This document shows positions 1 to 7,007 of a stretch of DNA of 9,763 nucleotides, piece by piece (position 1 is the stretch's first letter; the number at the start of each line of letters is the position of its first letter). The notes beneath the pieces are model-generated. The model was not told the origin of the DNA. It did not search any database and was given only the letters and a program-made list of their open reading frames with translations. This stretch comes from Gammaproteobacteria bacterium (GTDB lineage: Bacteria; Pseudomonadota; Gammaproteobacteria; Magnimaribacterales; AG-339-G14). Made by a program: the position numbers and the translations under genes. Location: contig NZFZ01000014.1 of the NCBI GenBank assembly GCA_002689405.1, forward strand, positions 15,054 through 24,816, read 5' to 3'.

Positions 1-287
1 AGCCATCTATAGTTGATGAAAGGCATATTGCATCTTTCAGCTTCTTCTTTTATTACTCTTCTTGCGGCTCTTTTGGTTCCTACAAAAAGAATTCTATTAT
101 TAGAAGCCGAGAGCTTTTTACAAAACTCAACAGCAGGGTTTAGGCACTCTAAAGTTTTTTCTAAATTGATAATATGAACTTTGTTTCTGTCTCCAAAAAT
201 GTATTTTTCCATTTTAGGATTCCAAAACCTAGTTTGATGTCCGAAATGAACTCCGGCTTTCAACATTTGTTCTATGGAGATATCCAT
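1..287 (-). CDS. rpsB: 30S ribosomal protein S2, N-terminal part (runs off the left edge)
   Basis: Only the first 95 codons are present; the gene continues beyond position 1. S2 is a late-assembling protein of the small subunit body/head junction that helps bring S1 to the ribosome. The translation begins [20 protein letters not shown] and continues with [21 protein letters not shown] and [10 protein letters not shown], the signature blocks of the S2 family, at the expected spacing from the N-terminus. The ATG (287-285) is preceded by a strong AGGAG site at 298-294, one of only two clear Shine-Dalgarno sites in the window. It is the last visible gene of a minus-strand run after dapB but has its own leader and probable promoter (see 288-439). 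In gammaproteobacteria tsf normally follows, which cannot be checked here. The identification is near certain. Confidence 0.98.
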   Translation of the reverse strand, partial: MDISIEQMLKAGVHFGHQTRFWNPKMEKYIFGDRNKVHIINLEKTLECLNPAVEFCKKLSASNNRILFVGTKRAARRVIKEEAERCNMPFINYRW

Positions 288-424
288 AAATTGCTCCTTT
301 TTTTGTAGCCTTTTTGGCTGGGTTATTCCTCCTCGAGGCTAAGTATTAAACTGGCATTGAGCAATGCCAGCACCCTAATACTCTATCCAAACGAGTGTGT
401 GTTTTTCTCTCTACTTTACAGAGA
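288..424 (-). promoter_or_regulatory. Structured 5' leader of rpsB, probable S2 autoregulatory element
   Basis: About 137 nt separate the probable transcription start from the rpsB ATG, and they contain much pairing. Seen on the minus strand: a 5'-end hairpin (426-420 with 410-404, 7 bp); a perfect 8-bp hairpin CTGGCATT-GCTC-AATGCCAG (370-351); an outer 7-bp stem AGTATTA/TAATACT (382-376 with 348-342) enclosing it; and a GGGT in the 5' side of that internal loop (375-372) able to pair with ACCC further downstream (323-320), which would make a pseudoknot. A further AGCC/GGCT hairpin lies just before the ribosome binding site. S2-controlled rpsB leaders are known in gammaproteobacteria. That this one is of that class is inferred from position, length and fold, not from a covariance-model match. 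Confidence 0.6.
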
Positions 425-430
425 AATCGA

Positions 431-460
431 ATTAGAACACATTCCAAATTAAGAATAAAG
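431..460 (-). promoter_or_regulatory. Probable rpsB promoter (extended -10)
   Basis: On the minus strand the sequence TGTTCTAAT (439-431) is a good extended -10 element (TGn plus TCTAAT, 5 of 6 to consensus). No good -35 hexamer is visible 16-18 nt upstream, where only T-rich sequence occurs; an extended -10 can compensate for this. Initiation would fall near 424, giving a leader of about 137 nt, similar in scale to known rpsB leaders. The element sits just beyond the dapB stop codon, so rpsB could also receive read-through from dapB. Confidence 0.4.
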
Positions 461-463
461 AAA

Positions 464-1225
464 TTAATTATGTTCCTTTAAGAGATCTTCTACGCTATAA
501 AAACCGGGTTTCTTTTGACGCAAAAAATGACTTAGCCTTGCACCTTCTCCAAAAATGTCTCTGCTTAGTGCATTGTGAGTGATAAGAATTTCTTCATTAT
601 CAAATCCAAATATGACTTCATGCCTTCCAACAGAAGACTTATCTCGAAGAGATTCAATATTTATATTGATATCTTTATTAAGATGAAATTCTATGAATTT
701 CTTTATGTCTAAAGCTGTTCCAGAAGGGGCATCTTTCTTTTTTTTATGGTGAGTTTCTATAATCTTTATAGAGACTTTAGTTTGAGAATTATTAATTAGG
801 TTTTTATTAATATCATCAATAATAGCTTTAAGAATCTTCAACTTGAAAAAAGCTATTCCTCTACTTAAATTTGGAGCGTGAAGTATAGCCACATCTTCAG
901 ACAAACTTTTTAAATTATTTATCTGTTCCGAACTATGTCCTGTAGAGGCTAAAAGCAAAGGAATTTTATTTGAGAGGCAAAATTCATGAACATTTGAAAG
1001 ATTTTCTGGATATGATGCATCGATTACTACAGGATTCTTTAATTTTTCTTTTGGTATTTCTAGAAGAGATCCTAATAATGGATGAGACAAGTTATCTATT
1101 TTTTTTCCTTGTAGTGGATTTTCTGAGGAACAAATACCATAAGATATTGAGTTAGTTTTCAAAATAGATGAACCTAATCTTCCTGTTGCACCGACAAGAA
1201 TCAAGTCATTTTGTAAATTAGTCAT
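464..1225 (-). CDS. dapB: 4-hydroxy-tetrahydrodipicolinate reductase
   Basis: DapB reduces 4-hydroxy-tetrahydrodipicolinate to tetrahydrodipicolinate with NAD(P)H, in the cytoplasmic route to diaminopimelate and lysine. The 253 residues show the N-terminal Rossmann loop GATGRLG (12-18), the STG turn (94-96), APNLSRGI (117-124), the catalytic and substrate-binding block [15 protein letters not shown] (157-171; general-acid His159/His160 and Lys164) and [15 protein letters not shown] near the C-terminus. It is about 20 residues shorter than the E. coli enzyme, mainly in the stretch after the first beta-alpha unit. Its ATG overlaps the dnaJ TGA by 4 bp (ATGA) with no Shine-Dalgarno site, so translation is probably coupled to dnaJ. 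In many gammaproteobacteria carAB follows dapB; here rpsB follows instead. Confidence 0.96.
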   Translation of the reverse strand: MTNLQNDLILVGATGRLGSSILKTNSISYGICSSENPLQGKKIDNLSHPLLGSLLEIPKEKLKNPVVIDASYPENLSNVHEFCLSNKIPLLLASTGHSSEQINNLKSLSEDVAILHAPNLSRGIAFFKLKILKAIIDDINKNLINNSQTKVSIKIIETHHKKKKDAPSGTALDIKKFIEFHLNKDININIESLRDKSSVGRHEVIFGFDNEEILITHNALSRDIFGEGARLSHFLRQKKPGFYSVEDLLKEHN

Positions 1226-2298
1226 AAATTTTTAAAAAAGGCTTTAGCCGAATTTAGCCAGGAACTCATCAACGGAGAGTTGTTTTCATGAGACATGTTT
1301 TCTTTAAATTTGTTCAAAAGATTTTTTTGTTGCGTATTCAAGTTTACTGGAACTTCAACTATTACCCTAACTAGAATATCTCCAACGGATCCACCTCTTA
1401 GTGGTTTTATGCCTTTGCCATTCAATCTAAAAATTTTATGGCTTTGAGTTCCTGAAGGGATTTTTATCTTTGCTTTGCCTACAAGTGTAGGAACTTCAAT
1501 TGAGCCGCCCAGTGCTGCGTCTACAAAGTCTAAAGGAACTTCACAATAGAGATGTCTTCCATCTCTTTCAAAAATAGAATGCTCTTTAACATTTATGGAA
1601 ATATAAAGATCGCCTCGATTACCTCCCCGGCCTAACTCGCCTTCTCCTGAAAGCCTGATTCTATCCCCATCATCTACTCCTGCTGGAATCTTAACTGATA
1701 GTTTTTTGTTATTGCTTAAAAAGCCAGATCCGTTACATTTAGAACAATTTTTATCATGAATTTCCCCTTCTCCTCTACAATGAGGACAAGTTTGCTGCAT
1801 GGAGAAAAAACCTTGTTGCTGACGTATTAAGCCAGCTCCTCCACAATAGGAACATCGATTCCAAAGTCCATTACACCGCTCCTTTGAGGGAATTTCTATA
1901 TTTAAAGATTTACCAAAAACTGCTTCCTCAAGAGAAACTTCTAAGTTGTAGCTTAAGTCAGCACCCCTAGATGAGGCTCTTCCTCCTGAAGATCCTCCAA
2001 AAATATCTGAGAATATGTCACCAAAAATATCGCTAAAAGCATCTGCAGCTCCCTGAGAGCTTGAAAAGGATGAATTTACTCCTTCGTGACCAAAATTGTC
2101 ATAAGTTTGTCTTTTTTGATCATCGGATAAAATCTCATATGCTTCGGAAAGTTCTTTAAATTTCTCAGCAGCTTGGGAATCATCTGGATTTCTATCCGGA
2201 TGATATTTCATTGCTAATTTTCTATAAGCCTTTTTTAATTCATCCTTGCTGGCTGATTTGCTAACTCCAAGAACATCATAATAATCTTTCTTGCTCAT
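1222..2298 (-). CDS. dnaJ: Chaperone protein DnaJ (Hsp40) with a degenerate first zinc-finger motif
   Basis: DnaJ is the J-domain co-chaperone that delivers substrates to DnaK and stimulates its ATPase. The 358 residues contain a J domain (1-70, HPD at 33-35), a Gly/Phe-rich linker with [11 protein letters not shown] (about 90-112), a Cys-rich zinc domain (142-192), and two C-terminal beta domains with conserved blocks such as [19 protein letters not shown] and CEVPLDF..AALGG. Three intact CxxCxGxG motifs are seen: 149-156, 171-178 and 185-192. The first motif is reduced to Cys142 followed by NGLWNR: its second Cys and Gly residues are missing and the interval to motif 2 is about 10 residues shorter than in E. 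coli. The frame is intact on both sides. The gene starts 17 bp after dnaK and has no clear Shine-Dalgarno site. Confidence 0.97.
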   Translation of the reverse strand: MSKKDYYDVLGVSKSASKDELKKAYRKLAMKYHPDRNPDDSQAAEKFKELSEAYEILSDDQKRQTYDNFGHEGVNSSFSSSQGAADAFSDIFGDIFSDIFGGSSGGRASSRGADLSYNLEVSLEEAVFGKSLNIEIPSKERCNGLWNRCSYCGGAGLIRQQQGFFSMQQTCPHCRGEGEIHDKNCSKCNGSGFLSNNKKLSVKIPAGVDDGDRIRLSGEGELGRGGNRGDLYISINVKEHSIFERDGRHLYCEVPLDFVDAALGGSIEVPTLVGKAKIKIPSGTQSHKIFRLNGKGIKPLRGGSVGDILVRVIVEVPVNLNTQQKNLLNKFKENMSHENNSPLMSSWLNSAKAFFKNL

Positions 2299-2315
2299 GA
2301 TGCTTTAGAGGGAAA

Positions 2316-4235
2316 CTAACTTTTCTCTTCTTTTACTTCTTCAAAGTCGGCATCTACAACCTCATCACTGGAAGTCGCATTCTCAGATTCAGAATTATTT
2401 TGATTATCTTGTTGAGCTTGCTGTTGCTCAGCATAAAGTCTTTGAGCTAATGAGGAAGAGGCATCGGCAAGAGATTTTGTTTTTTCTTCAATATCACTCT
2501 TATCTTCGCCTTTCAAAGCTTCTTCAAGAACAGATATGGCACTTTCTATGCTTTCTTTTTCAGAAGCCTCAACTTTATCTGCAGACTCTTCTAAGGTTTT
2601 CTTACAACCGTGGATTAAAGTATCTGCAGCATTTTTAGCTTGAACCAGTTCTTCAAATTTCTTGTCGTCTTCAGCATTTGCTTCAGCTTCCTGAACCATT
2701 TTTTCTATTTCCTCATCAGATAAGCCACTTGAAGCTTGAATGGTTATGGATTGTTCTTTATTGGTAGCCTTATCTTTTGCTGAAACATTAAGAATTCCAT
2801 TAGCATCTATGTCGAAGGAAACTTCAATTTGTGGCATACCTCTTGGTGACGCAGGTATTCCATCCAGATTAAACAAACCAAGTTGCTTGTTGTCTTTAGC
2901 CTGTTTTCTTTCTCCTTGAACAACATTCACAGTAACTGCTGTCTGATTATCTTCAGCAGTTGAAAAAATTTGGGATTTATTTGTAGGAATAGTTGTATTT
3001 TTTTCAATTAAAGGAGTCATAACGCCTCCCATTGTTTCAATTCCAAGAGTTAAAGGAGTTACATCTAGCAGGAGAATATCAGTTACATCACCCGCAAGAA
3101 CTGCTCCTTGAATTGCTGCTCCAGCGGCAACTGCTTCATCGGGATTGATGTCTTTTCTAGGATCTTTTCCAAAAAATTCCTTAACTTTTTCTTGAACTAG
3201 AGGCATTCTGGTTTGCCCTCCTACTAAAATAACATCACTAATTTCTGATGTTGAGAGCTTTGCGTCACTAAGGGCAGTTTTGACAGGCTCTAAAGTTTTT
3301 GAAACTAGATCGCCAACTAAAGACTCTAATTTTGCCCTAGTAAGCTTTAAAAGTAAGTGTTTTGGCCCAGAAGAATCAGCAGTGATGTAAGGGAGGTTAA
3401 TCTCGGTCTGTTGATTTGAAGAAAGCTCTATTTTTGCTTTTTCAGCTGCCTCTTTTAGTCTCTGAATAGCTGAAGAGTCTTGAGTTAAGTCAAAGTTCTG
3501 TTCTTTTTTGAATTCCGTAACCAGATGATCTATCAAAACATTGTCAAAATCTTCCCCTCCCAAAGATGTGTCTCCATTTGTAGATAGAACTTCAAACTGT
3601 TTTTCTCCATCAATTTCGGCTAATTCAATGATAGAAATATCGAAAGTTCCTCCACCTAAGTCATAGACTGCAATTTTTTGGTCTCCGGTTTTTTTGTCCA
3701 TACCAAACGCTAAGGCTGCAGCAGTGGGCTCATTAATTATTCGTTTAACTTCTAGGCCAGCAATTTTTCCTGCATCCTTAGTTGCTTGCCTTTGGGAATC
3801 GTTAAAATAAGCAGGAACTGTTATGACCGCCTCCTTGATTTCATGGCCCAAAAAATCTTCAGCAGATTTTTTCATTTTCATAAGAACTTGGGCAGAAATT
3901 TGCTGAGGAGCAAGTTTTTCTCCTTTTACTTCGACCCAGGCATCACCATTTTCTGCTTTTATTATTTTGAAAGGCGAGGACTCTGATTCTTTTTTTATCT
4001 CTCCATCGAATTTTCTACCAATCAATCTTTTAATTGCGTACAGAGTATTTTCTGGATTTGTTACTGCTTGACGCTTAGCACTTTGCCCCACAATGGTTTC
4101 GCTTTCAGTGTAAGCCACTACAGAAGGTGTGGTTCTGTCACCTTCAGAATTTTCAATTATTTTAGGCTTTCCACTTTCTAAAATGGCTACACAAGAGTTT
4201 GTTGTACCTAAATCTATTCCTATAATTTTTGACAT
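2316..4235 (-). CDS. dnaK: Molecular chaperone DnaK (Hsp70)
   Basis: DnaK is the ATP-dependent Hsp70 that binds unfolded segments, working with DnaJ and the nucleotide-exchange factor GrpE, encoded on either side. The 639 residues match the usual length. The ATPase domain (1-385) shows GIDLGTTNS (6-14), a catalytic Lys69 in [18 protein letters not shown] (167-180), DLGGGTFD (192-199) and [10 protein letters not shown] (336-345). The interdomain linker [12 protein letters not shown] is at 386-397, followed by the beta-sandwich substrate domain with [20 protein letters not shown], a helical lid, and a disordered Gln/Asn/Glu tail ending EEVKEEKS, equivalent to the EEVD-like end of bacterial DnaK. 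A strong AAGGAG site (4248-4243) lies 7 nt before the ATG. A sigma-32-like promoter precedes the gene, so it may be transcribed separately from fur-grpE under heat stress. Confidence 0.99.
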   Translation of the reverse strand: MSKIIGIDLGTTNSCVAILESGKPKIIENSEGDRTTPSVVAYTESETIVGQSAKRQAVTNPENTLYAIKRLIGRKFDGEIKKESESSPFKIIKAENGDAWVEVKGEKLAPQQISAQVLMKMKKSAEDFLGHEIKEAVITVPAYFNDSQRQATKDAGKIAGLEVKRIINEPTAAALAFGMDKKTGDQKIAVYDLGGGTFDISIIELAEIDGEKQFEVLSTNGDTSLGGEDFDNVLIDHLVTEFKKEQNFDLTQDSSAIQRLKEAAEKAKIELSSNQQTEINLPYITADSSGPKHLLLKLTRAKLESLVGDLVSKTLEPVKTALSDAKLSTSEISDVILVGGQTRMPLVQEKVKEFFGKDPRKDINPDEAVAAGAAIQGAVLAGDVTDILLLDVTPLTLGIETMGGVMTPLIEKNTTIPTNKSQIFSTAEDNQTAVTVNVVQGERKQAKDNKQLGLFNLDGIPASPRGMPQIEVSFDIDANGILNVSAKDKATNKEQSITIQASSGLSDEEIEKMVQEAEANAEDDKKFEELVQAKNAADTLIHGCKKTLEESADKVEASEKESIESAISVLEEALKGEDKSDIEEKTKSLADASSSLAQRLYAEQQQAQQDNQNNSESENATSSDEVVDADFEEVKEEKS

Positions 4236-4269
4236 TTTTTAACTCCTTGAAACTTTCTCATCCTTTTTT

Positions 4270-4295
4270 ATGGGGGTAAAGAGAAAAAAAACAAG
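4270..4295 (-). promoter_or_regulatory. Candidate heat-shock (sigma-32) promoter for dnaK-dnaJ
   Basis: In the 67-bp grpE-dnaK gap the minus strand reads CTTGTTT (4295-4289), then 13 nt, then CCCCATAA starting at 4275. The sigma-32 consensus is CTTGAAA, 11-16 nt, CCCCATnT: the -10 matches well, the -35 only in its CTTG core, and the spacing fits. The position directly before dnaK makes biological sense. The poly-T context lowers specificity, and no start-site data exist here. Whether the organism has rpoH is not visible in the window. Confidence 0.5.
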
Positions 4296-4302
4296 GAAAA
4301 AA

Positions 4303-4854
4303 CTATATTTTATTGACTATTACTAATGCCGGTCTGATAACTCTTTCTTGAATTTTATAACCTTTTTGGACTACTTCTAAGATTTCCTCAGTTGGCTTAG
4401 ACTTATCTTCTTTTACTGACAAAGCCTCATGAAAATTGGGATCAAATGTATCCCCTATGGGATCAATTTCTTCAATATTATTATTAGATAGGGCCTGAGA
4501 AATTTCTTTTAAAACAAGTTCAATTAAACTTCTTGGAATTTCCTCTTCAGAATGCTGTAAAGCCCTTGTCAAATTATCTATTGGCGAAAGAAGGTCTTTA
4601 GTAATTAGCTCCGCTGAAAAAACTCTTGCTTTGAGAATTTCTCTTTGAGAAGTTCTTCTAACATTTTCAACTTCTGCATGTGCTCTCAAGACCTTCTCTT
4701 CAAGAGCTGTTATGACTTCAGAAGAAATTTTACTTTCAACTTCCTTTTCAGATGAATTTTCTTTTGAAAAAGATTCTTCATTTACGAAAGACTCTTCGTT
4801 AGAATTCTTATCAGCTGGATTTGTATTTGTATTCTTTTTCTTACTTTTCGCCAT
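4303..4854 (-). CDS. grpE: Nucleotide exchange factor GrpE
   Basis: GrpE releases ADP from DnaK as an elongated homodimer. The 183 residues comprise a polar, probably disordered N-terminal stretch rich in Lys, Asn, Ser and Glu (1-50), a long helical dimerisation segment containing RAHAEVENVRRTSQRE (58-73), a four-helix-bundle region with DLLSPIDNLTRAL, and the C-terminal beta head with GDTFDPNFHEAL and QKGYKIQERVIRPALV, the family signature. The ATG lies within the last codons of fur (14-bp overlap), and no Shine-Dalgarno site is evident, suggesting translation coupled to fur. In related gammaproteobacteria recN separates grpE from fur; it is absent here. Confidence 0.97.
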   Translation of the reverse strand: MAKSKKKNTNTNPADKNSNEESFVNEESFSKENSSEKEVESKISSEVITALEEKVLRAHAEVENVRRTSQREILKARVFSAELITKDLLSPIDNLTRALQHSEEEIPRSLIELVLKEISQALSNNNIEEIDPIGDTFDPNFHEALSVKEDKSKPTEEILEVVQKGYKIQERVIRPALVIVNKI

Positions 4855-5254
4855 CTATAGGTTTCACATAAAGGACTAGCTTATGGTCGACAATTTCATA
4901 TCCATGTTTTTTTGCAATTTTTTCTTGTTCTTCTTCAATCAAGTCATTTTTAAACTCAATGACTGCTCCCGAGTCAATACAAACCATGTGATCGTGATGA
5001 TCTTCTGAAACAAGCTCATAAACCGAGTAATTATCTTCAAAATTTTGCTTCATAAGAATCCCTGCAGATTCAAACTGTGTCAATACCCTGTAAACGGTTG
5101 CTAGACCTACTTCATCGCCAGAATCCCTAATTTTTTTATAAATGTCTTCAGCACTAAGATGTCTTTCTGAGGACTGTTCAAAAATTTCCAATATCCTGAC
5201 TCTTGGTAGGGTGACCTTCAGTCCAGCTTTTCTTAAATTTTTATCTTCGCTCAT
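4841..5254 (-). CDS. fur: Ferric uptake regulator Fur
   Basis: Fur is a Fe(II)-dependent dimeric repressor of iron-uptake genes. The 137 residues open with LRKAGLKVTLPRVRILEIF and the winged-helix segment GLATVYRVLTQFESAGI (50-66). The regulatory metal ligands are present: His32, Glu80, and HHDH at 86-89. The second half has VIEF and ends HKLVLYVKP, as in Pseudomonas Fur. The structural CxxC seen in E. coli is C92-I-D-S95, so the second Cys is Ser; Pseudomonas Fur also lacks this pair, so loss of structural zinc is not alarming. It is the first gene of the minus-strand run, divergent from bamE across 27 bp and overlapping grpE at its end. Fur rather than Zur or PerR is supported by overall similarity and by the bamE neighbour. 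Confidence 0.95.
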   Translation of the reverse strand: MSEDKNLRKAGLKVTLPRVRILEIFEQSSERHLSAEDIYKKIRDSGDEVGLATVYRVLTQFESAGILMKQNFEDNYSVYELVSEDHHDHMVCIDSGAVIEFKNDLIEEEQEKIAKKHGYEIVDHKLVLYVKPIDGEK

Positions 5255-5281
5255 CTTTGAAAAATATGCTTAAATCTCGTT

Positions 5282-5656
5282 GTGAAATTTACATCTTTGA
5301 TAGCTATTATAACTATTTTTTTCCTTAATTCTTGTGCAAGCAACTTTTATCAAGTTCCTATTTCTCAAGGAAATATAATAAGTTTAGAGATGTTATCAAA
5401 ACTTGAAAAAGGTCTTACTAAAGCTCAAGTTCAATACATTATGGGAACCCCATCAGTTAAAGATCCTTTTAACTCATCAAAATGGGACTATATTGGATAC
5501 GAAATAATTGGTAACGAACTTTTAAGAGAAGTTCACTATTCATTACATTTTGAAGATGAAAAGCTCAGTAAATGGATTCAAAAACTTAATTCAGATTCAA
5601 ATGAAGATGTAATTGGAATTACAGAAAAGCTGAGTACAGAAAAATCAGAAAAATAG
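5282..5656 (+). CDS. bamE: Outer membrane protein assembly factor BamE (OmlA/SmpA lipoprotein)
   Basis: BamE is a small lipoprotein of the BAM complex that folds beta-barrel proteins into the outer membrane. The 124 residues begin with a lipoprotein signal peptide (MKFTSLIAIITIFFLNSC); the lipobox is LNSC with acylated Cys18, and Ala at the next position fits outer-membrane sorting. The mature part carries family landmarks: ISQGNIIS, LEKGLTKAQVQYIMGTPSVKDPF and a W-D-Y-I strand, then a Ser/Glu/Lys-rich tail. The start is GTG at 5282: the only nearby ATG (5266) is out of frame, and this GTG gives a normal-length signal peptide. No Shine-Dalgarno site is seen. fur-bamE divergence is a conserved pairing. 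The last 38 bp overlap the 3' end of the opposing transporter gene. Confidence 0.93.
   Translation: MKFTSLIAIITIFFLNSCASNFYQVPISQGNIISLEMLSKLEKGLTKAQVQYIMGTPSVKDPFNSSKWDYIGYEIIGNELLREVHYSLHFEDEKLSKWIQKLNSDSNEDVIGITEKLSTEKSEK
5306..5311 (-). promoter_or_regulatory. Candidate -10 box for fur inside bamE
   Basis: A consensus TATAAT on the minus strand lies within the bamE signal-peptide codons and would start transcription near 5299, about 45 nt before the fur ATG. No good -35 was found at the right distance, and such hexamers are frequent in AT-rich DNA. It is listed because the 27-bp fur-bamE gap is too short to hold two separate promoters. Confidence 0.25.
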
Positions 5657-6959
5657 CGCCAATTGAGATATATCTTAGACAAAAGAAAAGAAGTTTAAAT
5701 AAGGAGCTATTTATATTTAAATTTTCTTCAAGAAAATGTTTTGGCAAAATCCAGCCAGTCAGCAAAGCAATAAAAAACCCTCCCATAGGCAACATTACAT
5801 TATTGGTTAAATAATCGAGTCCTTCCAAAAAATTTAAACCAAAAAATTTAATTTCTGCCCAAATATTAAAAGAAAAAATACTTCCCAATCCAATGATCCA
5901 TATAAGTAATCCTAAGACAAATACAATAATTCTTCTTTCTGTTTTAGCCTTTTCTTCCATCCAAGCTGTAAATGGCTCTAATAATGAAATTGAAGAACTC
6001 AAAGCAGCAATCGACAAAAGGACAAAAAATAAGACAGAGAAGATATTTCCAAAAGGCAAAGAATAAAAAGCAACTGGCAAAGTTTCAAAAATTAGACTAG
6101 GTCCGGCGTTGGCCATTAACTCAGGATTACTGAAAACAATGGGGAATATTGCAATGCCAGCAATCAAAGCTACAAAAGTATCCAATAAAATAATCGATAA
6201 AACTGTTTTGCCAATCAATTGATTTTCAGGAATATAAGCTCCATAAGCCATTATTGCACCCATGCCAATGGATAAAGAAAAAAAAGCTTGACCCATAGCG
6301 CTAATAATTACTTGAGGTGTTAAAGCTGAAAAGTTTGGATTGAATAAAAAAAATAATGTCGAATCTATATCCCCAGTTATAGATGAATAGATAGCTATCA
6401 GAATTATAAATATAAAAAAGATGGGCATTAACAAGCTTACAGATCTTCCAATTCCTTTTACCACCCCAAAACCAACAATAACGCAAGTGAAAATTATAAA
6501 AATTGAATGCCATAGAATAAGTTTTAAAGGAGAAGCTGCAAAGGAAGAGAAATAACTTGTTGAATATTTTGAGGGATTTTCCAATCCCGAAGGGAAAATG
6601 TTGAAAATATAGGAAAATGCTATGCCCGCAAAAACACTGTAATAAGAGAGTATCAATACTCCTGCAAAAGCTCCTAAAGTCCCAAGGTATTTCCAACTTT
6701 TATTTAATTGGAAATCTACAGAGATTTTTTTTAAAGAATTTATCGGGCTTTTTCTTCCATATTTACCAATTAGTATTTCTGAAGCCATTACCGGTAAGCC
6801 TATAATTAGTATGCAAAATAAATAAACAATCACAAATGCGCTGCCGCCATTTGAGCCTACCATATAAGGAAATTTCCAAATATTTCCTAAGCCCACGGCC
6901 GATCCAGCCGCGGCTAATATGAACGTTGAATTGCCCTTCCAAATTTTTGAATTACTCAT
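5619..6959 (-). CDS. Sodium-dependent transporter, NSS/SNF family
   Basis: This is an inner-membrane symporter of the neurotransmitter:sodium symporter family (LeuT fold), which in bacteria usually imports amino acids or related amines with Na+. The 446 residues open with the family signature ILAAAGSAVGLGNIWKFPY (14-32), whose unwound helix 1 supplies sodium and substrate ligands, followed by GSNGGSAFVIVYL. A second unwound segment is in TM6 (SAMGQAFFSLSIGMGAIMAYG, about 220-240). Eleven hydrophobic segments can be counted by eye, ending in a last helix at the extreme C-terminus; 11-helix forms are common in bacteria. The substrate cannot be told from sequence alone. The gene is divergent from smpB (48-bp gap) and convergent with bamE. 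It interrupts the usual bamE-to-smpB neighbourhood, so it may be an insertion into a conserved block, although its composition resembles its neighbours. Confidence 0.93.
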   Translation of the reverse strand: MSNSKIWKGNSTFILAAAGSAVGLGNIWKFPYMVGSNGGSAFVIVYLFCILIIGLPVMASEILIGKYGRKSPINSLKKISVDFQLNKSWKYLGTLGAFAGVLILSYYSVFAGIAFSYIFNIFPSGLENPSKYSTSYFSSFAASPLKLILWHSIFIIFTCVIVGFGVVKGIGRSVSLLMPIFFIFIILIAIYSSITGDIDSTLFFLFNPNFSALTPQVIISAMGQAFFSLSIGMGAIMAYGAYIPENQLIGKTVLSIILLDTFVALIAGIAIFPIVFSNPELMANAGPSLIFETLPVAFYSLPFGNIFSVLFFVLLSIAALSSSISLLEPFTAWMEEKAKTERRIIVFVLGLLIWIIGLGSIFSFNIWAEIKFFGLNFLEGLDYLTNNVMLPMGGFFIALLTGWILPKHFLEENLNINSSLFKLLFFCLRYISIGAIFLIFLYSAFL

Positions 6960-7007
6960 TCAATATAATTTTATAAATTTTCTAACAAGTTATACTAGTC
7001 CAGTAAA
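6960..7007. promoter_or_regulatory. Divergent promoter region between the NSS transporter and smpB
   Basis: This 48-bp, very AT-rich gap must serve both genes unless the promoters lie in the coding regions. On the plus strand TATACT (6991-6996) is a fair -10 for smpB; it would start transcription only about 4-5 nt before the ATG, so the leader would be very short. On the minus strand TTGTTA followed at 15 nt by TATATT is a weak candidate for the transporter. Neither gene has a recognisable Shine-Dalgarno site. Confidence 0.35.

Noticed and set aside
351..370. Perfect hairpin CTGGCATT/AATGCCAG read as a terminator of the dapB transcript
   Set aside because: It is not followed by a T-run on the minus strand and is nested in a larger fold just upstream of rpsB, which fits a leader element better.
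970..1155. Open frame antisense to dapB (plus strand)
   Set aside because: It lies wholly inside a confidently identified gene, has low-complexity hydrophobic content and no family features.
5266..5268. ATG upstream of bamE as an alternative start
   Set aside because: It is out of frame with the BamE signal peptide; only GTG 5282 starts the right frame.
6301..6696. 131-codon open frame on the same strand as the NSS transporter but in another frame
   Set aside because: It is rich in Phe, Cys and Ser without recognisable motifs and sits inside the transporter, so it is a frame shadow caused by base composition.
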